64,000 nt of DNA from Bacteroidales bacterium. GTDB lineage: Bacteria > Bacteroidota > Bacteroidia > Bacteroidales > F082. How positions within the stretch are numbered: the stretch's first letter is position 1; each line of letters begins with the position of its first letter. Positions 7,374 to 16,247 of this stretch are shown piece after piece. Below the pieces are notes generated by a model. That model had not been told where the DNA came from. It made no database searches and was given only the letters and a program-made list of their open reading frames with translations. The stretch spans positions 1-64,000 of the forward strand of contig JAFXLL010000001.1 in NCBI GenBank assembly GCA_017531225.1. The letters are read 5' to 3'. Position numbers and translations under genes: made by a program.

Positions 7374-8657
7374 TTATTTTTTCAACAGGTCTTCCAAAAC
7401 TATGCTGACATCCGCTTTGGTAAAGCCAATCGGGAAAATGTGGCTGGGTTCCAAATAATGGATTTCATGGGACTCTTTGAAGTGTTTTTCGCCTCCACCG
7501 GTGATGTTGAGCATGATAATATCGTCGGATTTCACCTTATTAATATGGATGGCTTGGATGAGTGAGGCCAATGCCACGGCTGCAGCATGGTAAATATCGA
7601 TGCCTTCGGTCTCTTCAAAGAGAGCCTTGGCGGCATTGGCTTCTTCGTTGCTGACGGCGAGGATGTCACCGTTGGTGTCTTTCAAGGCGTCATACAGGCC
7701 TCCGGCTAAGCCGTAAGGCGGCTTGCGGTTGGAGAGCACGGGGGCGCAGATCTCGGCGGCGTCTTTGCGGGCTTGATCGGGATCGTAGGGCAGCAGGGCG
7801 CGTGAATCCTGTCGCCAAGCTTCGTACATGGGCAAGAAGGGCTTGTTTTGTGAGACAAATAGTCGTGCTTTATTGCTCCCGAAGCGACCGTCTTCAATGA
7901 AACGTAGGTTGGCTTCCCAGGCGGCAATGGCGCCAGTGCCGCTACCTACGGCTTGGAAGTAGAAGTCGGGGATGCGACCGATGGTTGTGACGGCCGACAT
8001 CATGGTGGTGCTCATGCCATCACGACGGGCGATGTTCTTGGCACCGCCCTCGGCCAGGAATCCTGGCAGCTCGCAAACATAGTTGGAGAGCTGGATGGCA
8101 TCGAAGTAGTCGCTGCCCGATGCTGTGGTGATCAACTTCACGCAAGGATTCAGCGACTTGTCGAACCACAAAGCCTTGATGTTGTCTTGTGGTACGCATA
8201 GCAGCAACTTGATGCCATTGTCTGAACACACCTTGGCGAAGGCTCTTGCAGTATTTCCTGCAGAGGCCACCACCAACACCTGATTCCGCTCCTCCTTGCC
8301 CAATCTGGCACATACTGAATAGGCCTCGGTCTCCTTGAACGAGCAGGTGGTCATGTTGGCGCCTTTGGCTGGCCACCAGCCGCTAAAAGTAATATAAAGG
8401 TTGTTCAAGCCAAGGCGTTCGGCTAGTTTATCACTCTTGTAAGTAATAGGGCACGAGGGGTTCTCAAGGGTTCGCTTGATGGGCATCCAGTCGGCGAATT
8501 TGTATAGCCCTAAGCGGTCGTCGCTCAAATGAAGTTGCTTTTGTTCGTAAATGGCTCTCACGAGGCTTGGGGTCTTGCCTTCGGGGTCGTCGAGAATCCA
8601 TCCCTTATCTTCGAAAATGTGGCCGTCGGCCACGTTCATCAGTTGATATTTTCCCAT
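7374..8657 (-). CDS. Cysteate synthase-like PLP enzyme (threonine-synthase fold)
   Basis: A 427-residue fold-type II PLP enzyme of the threonine synthase superfamily. The likely Schiff-base lysine is in TTCSFKETEAY; the phosphate-binding loops are VVASAGNTARAFA and AVGSGTGAIAAW, and a late NITGGGEKH lies where threonine synthases bind PLP. The N-terminus (YQLMNVADGHIFEDKGW) and SFKETEA differ from true ThrC and resemble the paralogue called cysteate synthase in methanogens and some Bacteroidota. That enzyme makes L-cysteate from O-phosphoserine and sulfite, a precursor of coenzyme M or, in Bacteroidota, of sulfonolipids. It is monocistronic. A threonine-synthase-like role cannot be excluded from sequence alone. 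Confidence 0.65.
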   Translation of the reverse strand: MGKYQLMNVADGHIFEDKGWILDDPEGKTPSLVRAIYEQKQLHLSDDRLGLYKFADWMPIKRTLENPSCPITYKSDKLAERLGLNNLYITFSGWWPAKGANMTTCSFKETEAYSVCARLGKEERNQVLVVASAGNTARAFAKVCSDNGIKLLLCVPQDNIKALWFDKSLNPCVKLITTASGSDYFDAIQLSNYVCELPGFLAEGGAKNIARRDGMSTTMMSAVTTIGRIPDFYFQAVGSGTGAIAAWEANLRFIEDGRFGSNKARLFVSQNKPFLPMYEAWRQDSRALLPYDPDQARKDAAEICAPVLSNRKPPYGLAGGLYDALKDTNGDILAVSNEEANAAKALFEETEGIDIYHAAAVALASLIQAIHINKVKSDDIIMLNITGGGEKHFKESHEIHYLEPSHIFPIGFTKADVSIVLEDLLKK

Positions 8658-8731
8658 TTTTTCAATTTTAGCTTTCTGCGAGCGCAAGTTACAATTTTTT
8701 TGTTTTTTCCCATTGGGAAAAATATTTTTTG

Positions 8732-8739
8732 TACTTTTG
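8732..8739 (+). promoter_or_regulatory. -7 box for the C10 peptidase gene
   Basis: TACTTTTG fits TAnnTTTG, 32 bp upstream of the ATG at 8772. ATTG at about 8712 is a possible but slightly close -33 element. Confidence 0.55.
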
Positions 8740-8771
8740 ACACCTTAATAATATTAATAAATACTTGTTTT

Positions 8772-11528
8772 ATGAAACTAAAGTTCGTTACTTTACTACT
8801 TATCCTACTGAGTTTCAATTTTTTGCATGCTTCATCAGTGGATGAATCCACTGCACGCAAGGCGGGAAAGAACTTTGCTCAAACTGCTATGAAAGCGACT
8901 CCTAATATTGAGGAGATGCAACTTGTTATGGCAACGGAATCTTATTATGTGTATAATTTTGGCGAATCGGGCTTCGTCATCGTTTCTGCTGACGACCGTT
9001 TCCGTCCTATTGTCGGATATTCCGACCAAGGTCCTTTCGAAGTTGAGAATCCTTCGCCTGAAGCCATGTTTTATCTTGGTAAAATTGCCGAGGCACGTGC
9101 CAGCCACAACGCAGTCCTTTTCGACAATACTGCCGAAGAATGGCAGAGCGTGCTGACAAGCGGTAAGCTGCTTTCACGCAATAGAGGTCGCGGAGTGGAC
9201 TTCCTATGCAGCACCACATGGAACCAGAACTCACCATATAATTTATATTCTCCTGCTGCAAGTGGCGGTCCTGGCGACCGTTGCTACGCGGGTTGTGTGG
9301 CCACTGCCATGAGCCAAGTGATGAAATTCTGGGATCACCCCCAGCAAGGTACAGGAAGCCATTCCTACTACTGCTATGGCTATGGCAATCAGTCGGCTAA
9401 CTTCGGCAACACCATTTATGAATGGGAAAACATGCCCAACCGTCTTACTGGCGCCTCTCAAAAGCAGATTGAAGCCGTGGCTCTACTGATGTATCACTGC
9501 GCCGTGGCTGTTGATATGATGTTTTCGCCTACGGGTAGCGGTGCCTATTCATGGGACGTGCCCGATGCCATAAAGCAATATTTCTCCTATTCAAACAGCG
9601 CAACAATCCTGGGACGCGACGAATATTCCCTGGCTAGTTGGCAGAGCATGCTTAGGGATCAGTTTGACCTGGGTTGGCCAGTGTACTATTCAGGTTACAG
9701 TGATGACGGCGGCCATGCCTTTGTGTGCGACGGCTACAACGACGAAGACCTATTCCATTTTAACTGGGGTTGGGGTGGCAGCAGCGATGGCTGGTTTGTG
9801 ATTGACGAAATCGACTTTGCTGGTTGGGCTCAAGCCATCTTCAACTATGTTCCGAGCGATGTTTATGATTACATGCCTCTGCAGCCGGAAAACCTTTTGG
9901 TGACTCCTAGTGGCGATTTCGACTATTCCGCCACCATCCAATGGACCAACCCTATTAAGAACATCCATTCCAGTGACCTTACGGTGATTGACCAAATTGT
10001 CGTAACACGCAACGGAGAGATTATTTACACTGAGGACAACGTCGCCCCCGGCATTACCATGAGCTATACCGACCAATACATGCCAGCCGTGGTGAACTAT
10101 GGCGTGTATGCTGTAGTCCATAATGCCAAAAGCCTTATAACACTTGAGGAGGGCGTTCTTTTAGGTCCCACTTGCACTTGGACCGTCGAGATGAACTCAT
10201 CCGATGATCAAGGATGGCACGAAGGGAGTCTCAGTTTTATCAATGCGGCCGGAAATCAGTTAACGGAAATCACACTAACATCAGCCAGTGCCGCACAAAC
10301 TGTCTCGTTGCCGTTGGGCCATGTTGACATCGTATGGAATAAGCCAACGGAAGATATTGATAACATCAAGTTCCAGATTAAAAACTCGGCTGGAGTTACC
10401 AAAGTCGATTTCGATGGTGCTTCCACCGATCTTGGTAAAGGCTTGTTCTACATCGCCAACAACACTTGTGATAACCAAGACGAGGAAAGCGATGGCCCTA
10501 CTGCTTTGTCGGTTCAGGTAGCCGACAATCGTGCCTCATTGGGCTGGGAGGCTCCTGTAGGTCTTGATGTAATCAACTACCACATTTATCGTGACAACGT
10601 GCTTTATGCAGTTACCACAGACAGAAGCTATACAGACAACCAGGCTATGGATGCATACCATAACTATTATGTTACTGCCTTTACGAATCATGGCGAGACG
10701 GTTGCTTCCAATACCATTGATATCGCACCTGAATCGGACTATGCCTACCCGACCAACTTGCATTATGAAATGGTTACACCTACTAAGGTCAAGTTGATGT
10801 GGGACGCCCCAGAGGGTGTAGAACCTACCTGCTACTACCTGTTCCGTCGTGTTAAAGGTCAGGAGTTCAAACGTATCAAACTCGTTGCTGATACATATTG
10901 CAACGACAATATTAATAGTCAAGCCAATAATCGTTTTGAATACGCCGTTTCAGCTTATTACCGTGACGACGACAGCCAGTCAATTTACGCTTCGACGCAG
11001 GCTGATCCGGCACTGCACAGCATCCAGGTCAACAAGACCATCGTCCCACGATATCTTTCCTATACCATCCCCGATGAACACGTCATCTTGCATTGGGAAA
11101 ATGCTTCCTTAGCCGAGGCATACAACATCTATCGCGATGGTCAGCTTATCGGCGAAACCTGTATTACGGAATACATTGACTACGAGGCAACTCCTTCTCA
11201 TGATTACCATTATGTTGTGACTGGTAAGACAGCCTTCCTTGAATCAAATCCTTCCAACATGGTTCAGGTGGATTGGTCAACAATGGAAGTAGACTCACAC
11301 AGCCAGAACTTGTCCATTTATCCAAATCCCGCAGAGGATAAAGTCATTATTGAAAGCAAAGGCATCAGCCAAGTTCGTATCTTCAATATGATGGGTCAAG
11401 AGGTTCTGAACAGGGTAGTTGATCAAAACCGCGTTGTTATTGATCTCGCTTCACAGCCTTCAGGCTTCTATTTCATTGAAGTAGTGAGCGAACAGGGACT
11501 GGAAACGAGTAAATTATTGAAGAAATAA
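8772..11528 (+). CDS. Secreted C10-family (streptopain-like) cysteine protease with T9SS sorting domain
   Basis: A 918-residue exported protease. A signal peptide (MKLKFVTLLLILLSFNFLHA) is followed by a Spi/pro-domain (to about residue 120) containing GFVIVSADDRFRPIVGYS. The C10 catalytic domain has Cys175 in YAGCVATAMSQVMKFW and His315 in DDGGHAFVCDGY followed by FHFNWGWGGSSDGWF. Several fibronectin-III-like beta domains follow (about 380-830). The last 75 residues start SIYPNPAEDKVII and contain RIFNMMGQEV, a type A T9SS C-terminal sorting domain. It should be secreted, self-cleaved and attached to the surface or released. Streptopain and the interpain and periodontain proteases belong to this family. 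It heads the protease island. An ATG 81 codons upstream in the same frame was rejected because it overlaps the promoter. Confidence 0.92.
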   Translation: MKLKFVTLLLILLSFNFLHASSVDESTARKAGKNFAQTAMKATPNIEEMQLVMATESYYVYNFGESGFVIVSADDRFRPIVGYSDQGPFEVENPSPEAMFYLGKIAEARASHNAVLFDNTAEEWQSVLTSGKLLSRNRGRGVDFLCSTTWNQNSPYNLYSPAASGGPGDRCYAGCVATAMSQVMKFWDHPQQGTGSHSYYCYGYGNQSANFGNTIYEWENMPNRLTGASQKQIEAVALLMYHCAVAVDMMFSPTGSGAYSWDVPDAIKQYFSYSNSATILGRDEYSLASWQSMLRDQFDLGWPVYYSGYSDDGGHAFVCDGYNDEDLFHFNWGWGGSSDGWFVIDEIDFAGWAQAIFNYVPSDVYDYMPLQPENLLVTPSGDFDYSATIQWTNPIKNIHSSDLTVIDQIVVTRNGEIIYTEDNVAPGITMSYTDQYMPAVVNYGVYAVVHNAKSLITLEEGVLLGPTCTWTVEMNSSDDQGWHEGSLSFINAAGNQLTEITLTSASAAQTVSLPLGHVDIVWNKPTEDIDNIKFQIKNSAGVTKVDFDGASTDLGKGLFYIANNTCDNQDEESDGPTALSVQVADNRASLGWEAPVGLDVINYHIYRDNVLYAVTTDRSYTDNQAMDAYHNYYVTAFTNHGETVASNTIDIAPESDYAYPTNLHYEMVTPTKVKLMWDAPEGVEPTCYYLFRRVKGQEFKRIKLVADTYCNDNINSQANNRFEYAVSAYYRDDDSQSIYASTQADPALHSIQVNKTIVPRYLSYTIPDEHVILHWENASLAEAYNIYRDGQLIGETCITEYIDYEATPSHDYHYVVTGKTAFLESNPSNMVQVDWSTMEVDSHSQNLSIYPNPAEDKVIIESKGISQVRIFNMMGQEVLNRVVDQNRVVIDLASQPSGFYFIEVVSEQGLETSKLLKK

Positions 11529-11541
11529 ATCAACAGATCGT

Positions 11542-12690
11542 ATGAATAACTTTAAGAGATTAGCAGCCGTTGCCCTGTTGGTGGGCGCAAGTTCCTTGGC
11601 TTTTGCTCAGGAAGCCGATAATAAGGAAGAGAAAAAACCAGTGTATCAAATCACTGAGACGGTGAACGTGCCGCATACCGCAGTCGATAACCAAGGTAGT
11701 TCAGGCACATGCTGGTGCTTCGCCGGTATCGGCTTTGTGGAAGCAGAGATCCTTCGTATGTACGGCAAGGAATTCAACCTCTCGGAGATGTTCATCGTCC
11801 GCAACGCATGGACGGAGAAAGTGGCGAAATTCATCAATATGCATGGCAACAACACCCTCGGTCAAGGCGGAGAGGTGTGCGATGTACTGTACATGATTGA
11901 CAAATACGGCATGATGCCCGAAGAGGCCTACACTGGCAAGGTGATCGGCGAAGAACGCCACATGCATAGCGAGATGAATGCAGTCATCGACGGTGTCGCT
12001 CGTGCTATCATCAAAAACGGTAACAAGAAGCTCTCTCCCGCAGGCCCCAAGGCGTTGCAAGGTGTTCTGGATGCCTACCTCGGCGAAGCTCCCGAAGAAT
12101 TCACCGTCGACGGCAAGAAATACACGCCCAAGTCGTTTGCCGAAGCCTATCGCATCGACCCGGCCAACTACATTGAAATCTGCTCTTTCGCTAGCAAGGA
12201 ATACAATAAGCCTTGCATGGTGGAAATCCCTGACAACTGGACCTGGACGCCTGCATACAATATGCCGCTCGACGAGCTGATGGCCGCTGTTGATTATGCA
12301 CTTGAGCATGGCTATACCCTTGGCTGGGCTCAGGATGTCAGCAATCCTGGATTCTCACGCAAGGAAGGCGTTGGCATTGTGCCAGAAGATCCCAAGGATG
12401 AGAACCTTTGGAAGGAGATCGTTCCTGAAAAACAAGTTACCGATGAGATCCACCAGAAGGCTTACGACAACTGGGAGGCCGGTGATGACCACAGCATGCT
12501 GGTGGTTGGTATCGCCAAGGATCAGAATGGCAACAAATACTACAAGATTAAGAACTCATGGGGCAGTACAGGTCCTTACGAAGGCTATTGGTATTGTTCA
12601 GAACAATATCTGCGCCAATACACCATCTTCTTTACCTTGCATAAAGATGCCCTCTCCAAATCCATGAAAAAATCATTAAATCTTAAATAA
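11542..12690 (+). CDS. Exported C1B (bleomycin hydrolase/aminopeptidase C-like) cysteine peptidase, copy 1
   Basis: A 382-residue protein with a signal peptide (MNNFKRLAAVALLVGASSLAFAQ). Papain-type active-site residues are all present: Cys57 in DNQGSSGTCWCF, His317 in DDHSMLVVGIA and Asn338 in IKNSWGS. The overall layout resembles PepC/bleomycin hydrolase, which is normally cytoplasmic; here it is exported, as in a subset of Bacteroidota. It lies 13 bp after the C10 protease gene and 14 bp before a paralogue with the same core, pointing to one operon and a tandem duplication. Its substrate is unknown; trimming of peptides released by the C10 protease is an inference. Confidence 0.88.
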   Translation: MNNFKRLAAVALLVGASSLAFAQEADNKEEKKPVYQITETVNVPHTAVDNQGSSGTCWCFAGIGFVEAEILRMYGKEFNLSEMFIVRNAWTEKVAKFINMHGNNTLGQGGEVCDVLYMIDKYGMMPEEAYTGKVIGEERHMHSEMNAVIDGVARAIIKNGNKKLSPAGPKALQGVLDAYLGEAPEEFTVDGKKYTPKSFAEAYRIDPANYIEICSFASKEYNKPCMVEIPDNWTWTPAYNMPLDELMAAVDYALEHGYTLGWAQDVSNPGFSRKEGVGIVPEDPKDENLWKEIVPEKQVTDEIHQKAYDNWEAGDDHSMLVVGIAKDQNGNKYYKIKNSWGSTGPYEGYWYCSEQYLRQYTIFFTLHKDALSKSMKKSLNLK

Positions 12691-12704
12691 TAAAATCTAA
12701 TTCT

Positions 12705-13937
12705 ATGAAAATCAGACATTTTCTGACCGCTGCCGCTGTGATGCTCAGCATCGCTGCAATGGCACAACCACCTATGCCGAAACCCGAAGAAAAAGAGGGT
12801 GAAGGATTCAAGTTTGAAATCATCAAGGAATTGCCCGTCACTTCAGTGAAGGACCAAAACCAAGCTGGTACCTGCTGGTGCTACAGCTCGTTGGCTTTCT
12901 TTGAGGCTGAACTGCTCCGTATGGGTAAGCCCGAGTACGATTTCTCTGAGATGTACATCGTTTACAAGACCTACCTCGACCGCGCTGAGGCCGCTGTTCG
13001 TACCCACGGCGACGTGTCGTTCTCACAAGGCGGTTCGTTCGGTGACGTGCTGTATGCCATCAGACACTACGGCCTCGTCCCTGACTGCGAAATGCCTGCT
13101 GGTGCCATGCACGGCGATTCTCTGTCGAACTTCACAGAGCTCTCCGCTGTCACCGATCCATACGTAGCAGGTGTCATTAAGAGCCGCAAGATCCAGATGG
13201 ACAAGGACGGCAACCCGCTGTGGAAGAAGGGCCTCGCCGGCATCTATGATGCATACCTTGGCGTTCCGCCAACCGAGTTCACCTACAACGGCAAGAAATA
13301 CACTCCTATGAGCTTTGCTGAATCCACCGGCCTCAACATGGACGACTATGTTAACCTGACTTCTTTCACCCATCATCCATTCTATGAGAAGTTCGTCATC
13401 GAAGTGCAGGACAACTGGCGCTGGGGACAGGCTTGGAACCTTCCTATCGATGAGTTCATGCAGGTGATGGATAACGCTATCGAAAAGGGTTATCCGATTG
13501 CTTGGGGCTCTGACGTGAGCGAGAGTGGCTGGCTCCGTGGTAAGATGGCTGGTATTGCCGTTCTTCCCGACCTCGAAGCTAAGGGCCGCGACCTTCAAGG
13601 TAGCGACATGGCCCACTGGCTGGGCATGAGCGCCGCTGACCGTAAGAAAGAGGCTATGAACCAACCTACACCTCAGAAGTGGGTCACCCAAAAAGAACGT
13701 CAGATTGCTTACGACAACTATGAGACTGGCGACGACCACGGTATGTTGATCTATGGTACCGCTAAGGACCAGATCGGTAACGAATACTTCATCGTGAAGA
13801 ACAGCTGGGGTGATGCTGGCCAATATCATGGCATTTGGTACGCCTCCAAGGCTTTCGTACGTTATAAGACCCTGAATATTGTTGTGCATAAGGATGCCCT
13901 CCCGAAGGACATTGCCAAGAAACTCGGTATTAAGTGA
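12705..13937 (+). CDS. Exported C1B-like cysteine peptidase, copy 2
   Basis: A 410-residue paralogue of the preceding gene with signal peptide MKIRHFLTAAAVMLSIAAMAQ. The catalytic residues are Cys57 in DQNQAGTCWCYSS, His345 in GDDHGMLIYGTA and Asn366 in VKNSWGD. Shared internal stretches such as GIYDAYLGVPPTEFTYNGKKYTP against GVLDAYLGEAPEEFTVDGKKYTP show recent duplication. It carries an extra insert of about 30 residues near residues 285-320 (DLEAKGRDLQGSDMAHW). Its stop codon overlaps the ATG of the next lipoprotein gene (TGATG), implying coupled translation. Confidence 0.88.
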   Translation: MKIRHFLTAAAVMLSIAAMAQPPMPKPEEKEGEGFKFEIIKELPVTSVKDQNQAGTCWCYSSLAFFEAELLRMGKPEYDFSEMYIVYKTYLDRAEAAVRTHGDVSFSQGGSFGDVLYAIRHYGLVPDCEMPAGAMHGDSLSNFTELSAVTDPYVAGVIKSRKIQMDKDGNPLWKKGLAGIYDAYLGVPPTEFTYNGKKYTPMSFAESTGLNMDDYVNLTSFTHHPFYEKFVIEVQDNWRWGQAWNLPIDEFMQVMDNAIEKGYPIAWGSDVSESGWLRGKMAGIAVLPDLEAKGRDLQGSDMAHWLGMSAADRKKEAMNQPTPQKWVTQKERQIAYDNYETGDDHGMLIYGTAKDQIGNEYFIVKNSWGDAGQYHGIWYASKAFVRYKTLNIVVHKDALPKDIAKKLGIK

Positions 13938-14755
13938 TGAGACTAATGATTGTGCTGGCAAGTTTGTTAACGCTGTTTGGTTGCCAATCTCCCCAAAACG
14001 GCTTTGAAGGCGACACGATCACCTATTTTTCGCTGTCGGAAGGCGGTGGAATGAATAGATTCGGTGGCTTCAAATACAGAATTGAGGAGACTAAGGACGG
14101 CAAGGTGCATTTCCTTTTCAACGAAGGTTATCCCGATGAAAAGGAGTTTGTCCTTGAAGACCATTCAGTGTTCGATAGCTTACAGCAAATCGTTTTGAAA
14201 CATAAGATGTACAGGTATAAAGGAAACTATCAACCTCCGTTTCATATTACCGATGGGGAATCATGGAGCCTGTACGTCAAATATGCCTCCAGAGAGACCA
14301 TCAGCGCCGGCGGTTACATGGCCGGCCCTGATGGTTACCGTGAGGCATTCAACGATATCATTCAATGCCTCCAACCTTGGAAAGAGATGCCAACGCAAGT
14401 CAACGAGTTGGTCCGGTTCAAATACACTTACGGCACCACGACCTACCTTATTGAAAGAAAAGATGACCATGCGTTGCTGACCATGGATGACGAAAACCGT
14501 CACGAGGTCTATCAAAAAAGCCTTGATATGCTTGAGGAATTGAGAATCTTGGCCAATATCGAAGGTCTCAAGGAAAACGGTGTTCTCAAGAGCGATGAGC
14601 CCAACCACATTCCATTTCTTTTTGAACTGGAATACGCCGATGGACTCAAATATTCCTACCAAAGTTATGACTTAAACTACCAGTGTCATTATACCGAGGT
14701 GCTCCAATACTTTTTCCAAAGATGGACGAGTGATTCAGAAGAAAACAATAATTAA
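13937..14755 (+). CDS. Lipoprotein of unknown function, coupled to the C1B protease
   Basis: A 272-residue protein beginning MRLMIVLASLLTLFGCQS with a clear lipobox (LFGC). The start codon shares a base with the stop of the upstream protease (TGATG); a GTG one codon earlier is possible. The rest is a mixed alpha/beta sequence with two similar-looking halves (IEETKDGKVHFLF and LIERKDDHALLTM), each followed by a helix, but no motif I recognise. Its coupling to two exported cysteine peptidases suggests a role with them, for example as tether, chaperone or inhibitor. That is inference only. Confidence 0.7.
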   Translation: MRLMIVLASLLTLFGCQSPQNGFEGDTITYFSLSEGGGMNRFGGFKYRIEETKDGKVHFLFNEGYPDEKEFVLEDHSVFDSLQQIVLKHKMYRYKGNYQPPFHITDGESWSLYVKYASRETISAGGYMAGPDGYREAFNDIIQCLQPWKEMPTQVNELVRFKYTYGTTTYLIERKDDHALLTMDDENRHEVYQKSLDMLEELRILANIEGLKENGVLKSDEPNHIPFLFELEYADGLKYSYQSYDLNYQCHYTEVLQYFFQRWTSDSEENNN

Positions 14756-14792
14756 TAGAAATAAACCGTTTTACTAACTAATTCAAACTACT

Positions 14793-16187
14793 ATGAAAAG
14801 ACTTTCCATTTTATTGGTTGCGTTGTTCTTTGGAACAATGGCCTTTGCTCAGACTGAAGACAAAGCCGTCGATCAGTATGGCAACAAAGTGAGTGTTCAG
14901 GATGTAAACGCCACTGAGCGTGATGGCATCCTTGTCTTCGAATCTAAAAACAAAGAATTCAAATTCTGGTTTGATTCCAGAGTCCAAGTTGACTTCGGCG
15001 CATATTTCGGACAACCAGCTTGGGCTGATCCCATTGGTAATGGCGCCAGCATCCGCCGCGCCCGTTTTGCCGTGAAGACCCAGATCAATCGCGATTGGTA
15101 TGGCGAGGTCGATATGGAGTTGGCTAACGGCTCTTTTGAACTGAAAGACGCTATCGTCCGTTACACTGGTGTCAAGAATTGGCAATTCAGTGTCGGTAGC
15201 CAAAAACCTGATTTCTCAATTTCACGTAATACCTCTTCACGTTACCTTGAGTTCATGGAGCGCCCGATGGTGGTGAGCGCTTTTGCTCCCAGCCGTCACC
15301 TCGGTATCTTTGCCAAGTACAGCAATAAGTACTTCTTCGGCAGTGCCAGCGTGCTGTTCCAGGAAATCGAAGGTCAGGAGACCCGCGATTATGTTGAGGC
15401 TAACAACAAGGATTACGGCATGAACGAAGGCCTTTCATACTTGGGTAAGATTGTGGTGCGCCCCCTCAATGAGCCTAACTACGGCATCCACATTGGCGGC
15501 GCTATCATGTACACACAGCCCAAGACTTCTGACGAAAAAGGCGTTTACAATGTAACTCGTTTCAGCTGCCGCAATGCTACGAACATCAGCCGTAAGAAAT
15601 ACATCGACACGGATGAAATCAAGGATACGCATCATAGCTTAATCGCCACTGCAGAATTGGCTGGCCATGTTGATGGTCTTCGTGTGGAAGGCGCATGGCT
15701 GTCCGATTGGACCTATATGGATCCTACCAAGGTCGTCCTTGACAAGCCCTATCATTTCTGGGGATGGTATGTTGAAGCTGGTTACCTCCTCCTGGGCGGT
15801 AAGCAGAGCTATGACAACGGTGGTGCCAAGTTCAACCGCGCCCGTAACGGCCGCAGCTGGGGTGACATTGAACTCGTTGCCAAGTATGAATACATTGACA
15901 TGAACGACTTCGAAGGCCGTGCTGCCGACCAGGCTATCTATGGCGGCTCCGCTTCATTGGTTGGTGGCGGTTTGAACTTCTACTTGGGCAAGAACACCAA
16001 GATTGCTTTGAACTACCAGTATGTCAACAACGACCGTTATGCTAATGGCAAGGGCAAACTCAAATGCGGTATCGCTTCCTATGATGCCCAGGGCAATCCT
16101 GTTGGCACCAAGGACTTCACCAAGATTACGGGTGATGCCGGCGTTAGATACCACATGCTGTTGGCTCGTTTCCAAGTCGCTTTCTAA
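14793..16187 (+). CDS. OprO/OprP-type (phosphate-selective) porin
   Basis: A 464-residue outer-membrane protein. It has signal peptide MKRLSILLVALFFGTMAFAQ, then amphipathic beta strands typical of the porin O/P family: FKFWFDSRVQVDFGAYFG, ASIRRARFAVKTQINRDWYGEVDMEL, and a C-terminal strand ending ...RFQVAF with terminal Phe. Pseudomonas OprP is anion- and phosphate-selective through an arginine/lysine ladder. Family members in Bacteroidota are often annotated the same way without proof of selectivity. It is followed by a lamin-tail lipoprotein and, beyond a terminator, by CYTH proteins and a DASS symporter. Confidence 0.85.
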   Translation: MKRLSILLVALFFGTMAFAQTEDKAVDQYGNKVSVQDVNATERDGILVFESKNKEFKFWFDSRVQVDFGAYFGQPAWADPIGNGASIRRARFAVKTQINRDWYGEVDMELANGSFELKDAIVRYTGVKNWQFSVGSQKPDFSISRNTSSRYLEFMERPMVVSAFAPSRHLGIFAKYSNKYFFGSASVLFQEIEGQETRDYVEANNKDYGMNEGLSYLGKIVVRPLNEPNYGIHIGGAIMYTQPKTSDEKGVYNVTRFSCRNATNISRKKYIDTDEIKDTHHSLIATAELAGHVDGLRVEGAWLSDWTYMDPTKVVLDKPYHFWGWYVEAGYLLLGGKQSYDNGGAKFNRARNGRSWGDIELVAKYEYIDMNDFEGRAADQAIYGGSASLVGGGLNFYLGKNTKIALNYQYVNNDRYANGKGKLKCGIASYDAQGNPVGTKDFTKITGDAGVRYHMLLARFQVAF

Positions 16188-16247
16188 AATTGAAATCAAT
16201 TAACACTTTTTAAATTAACTCATTGTATAACTTAAATTTAAAGTACT

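Noticed and set aside
13023-13961. 312-codon frame antisense to the second C1B protease
   Set aside because: Shadow of a strongly biased gene; the sense gene shows all catalytic residues.
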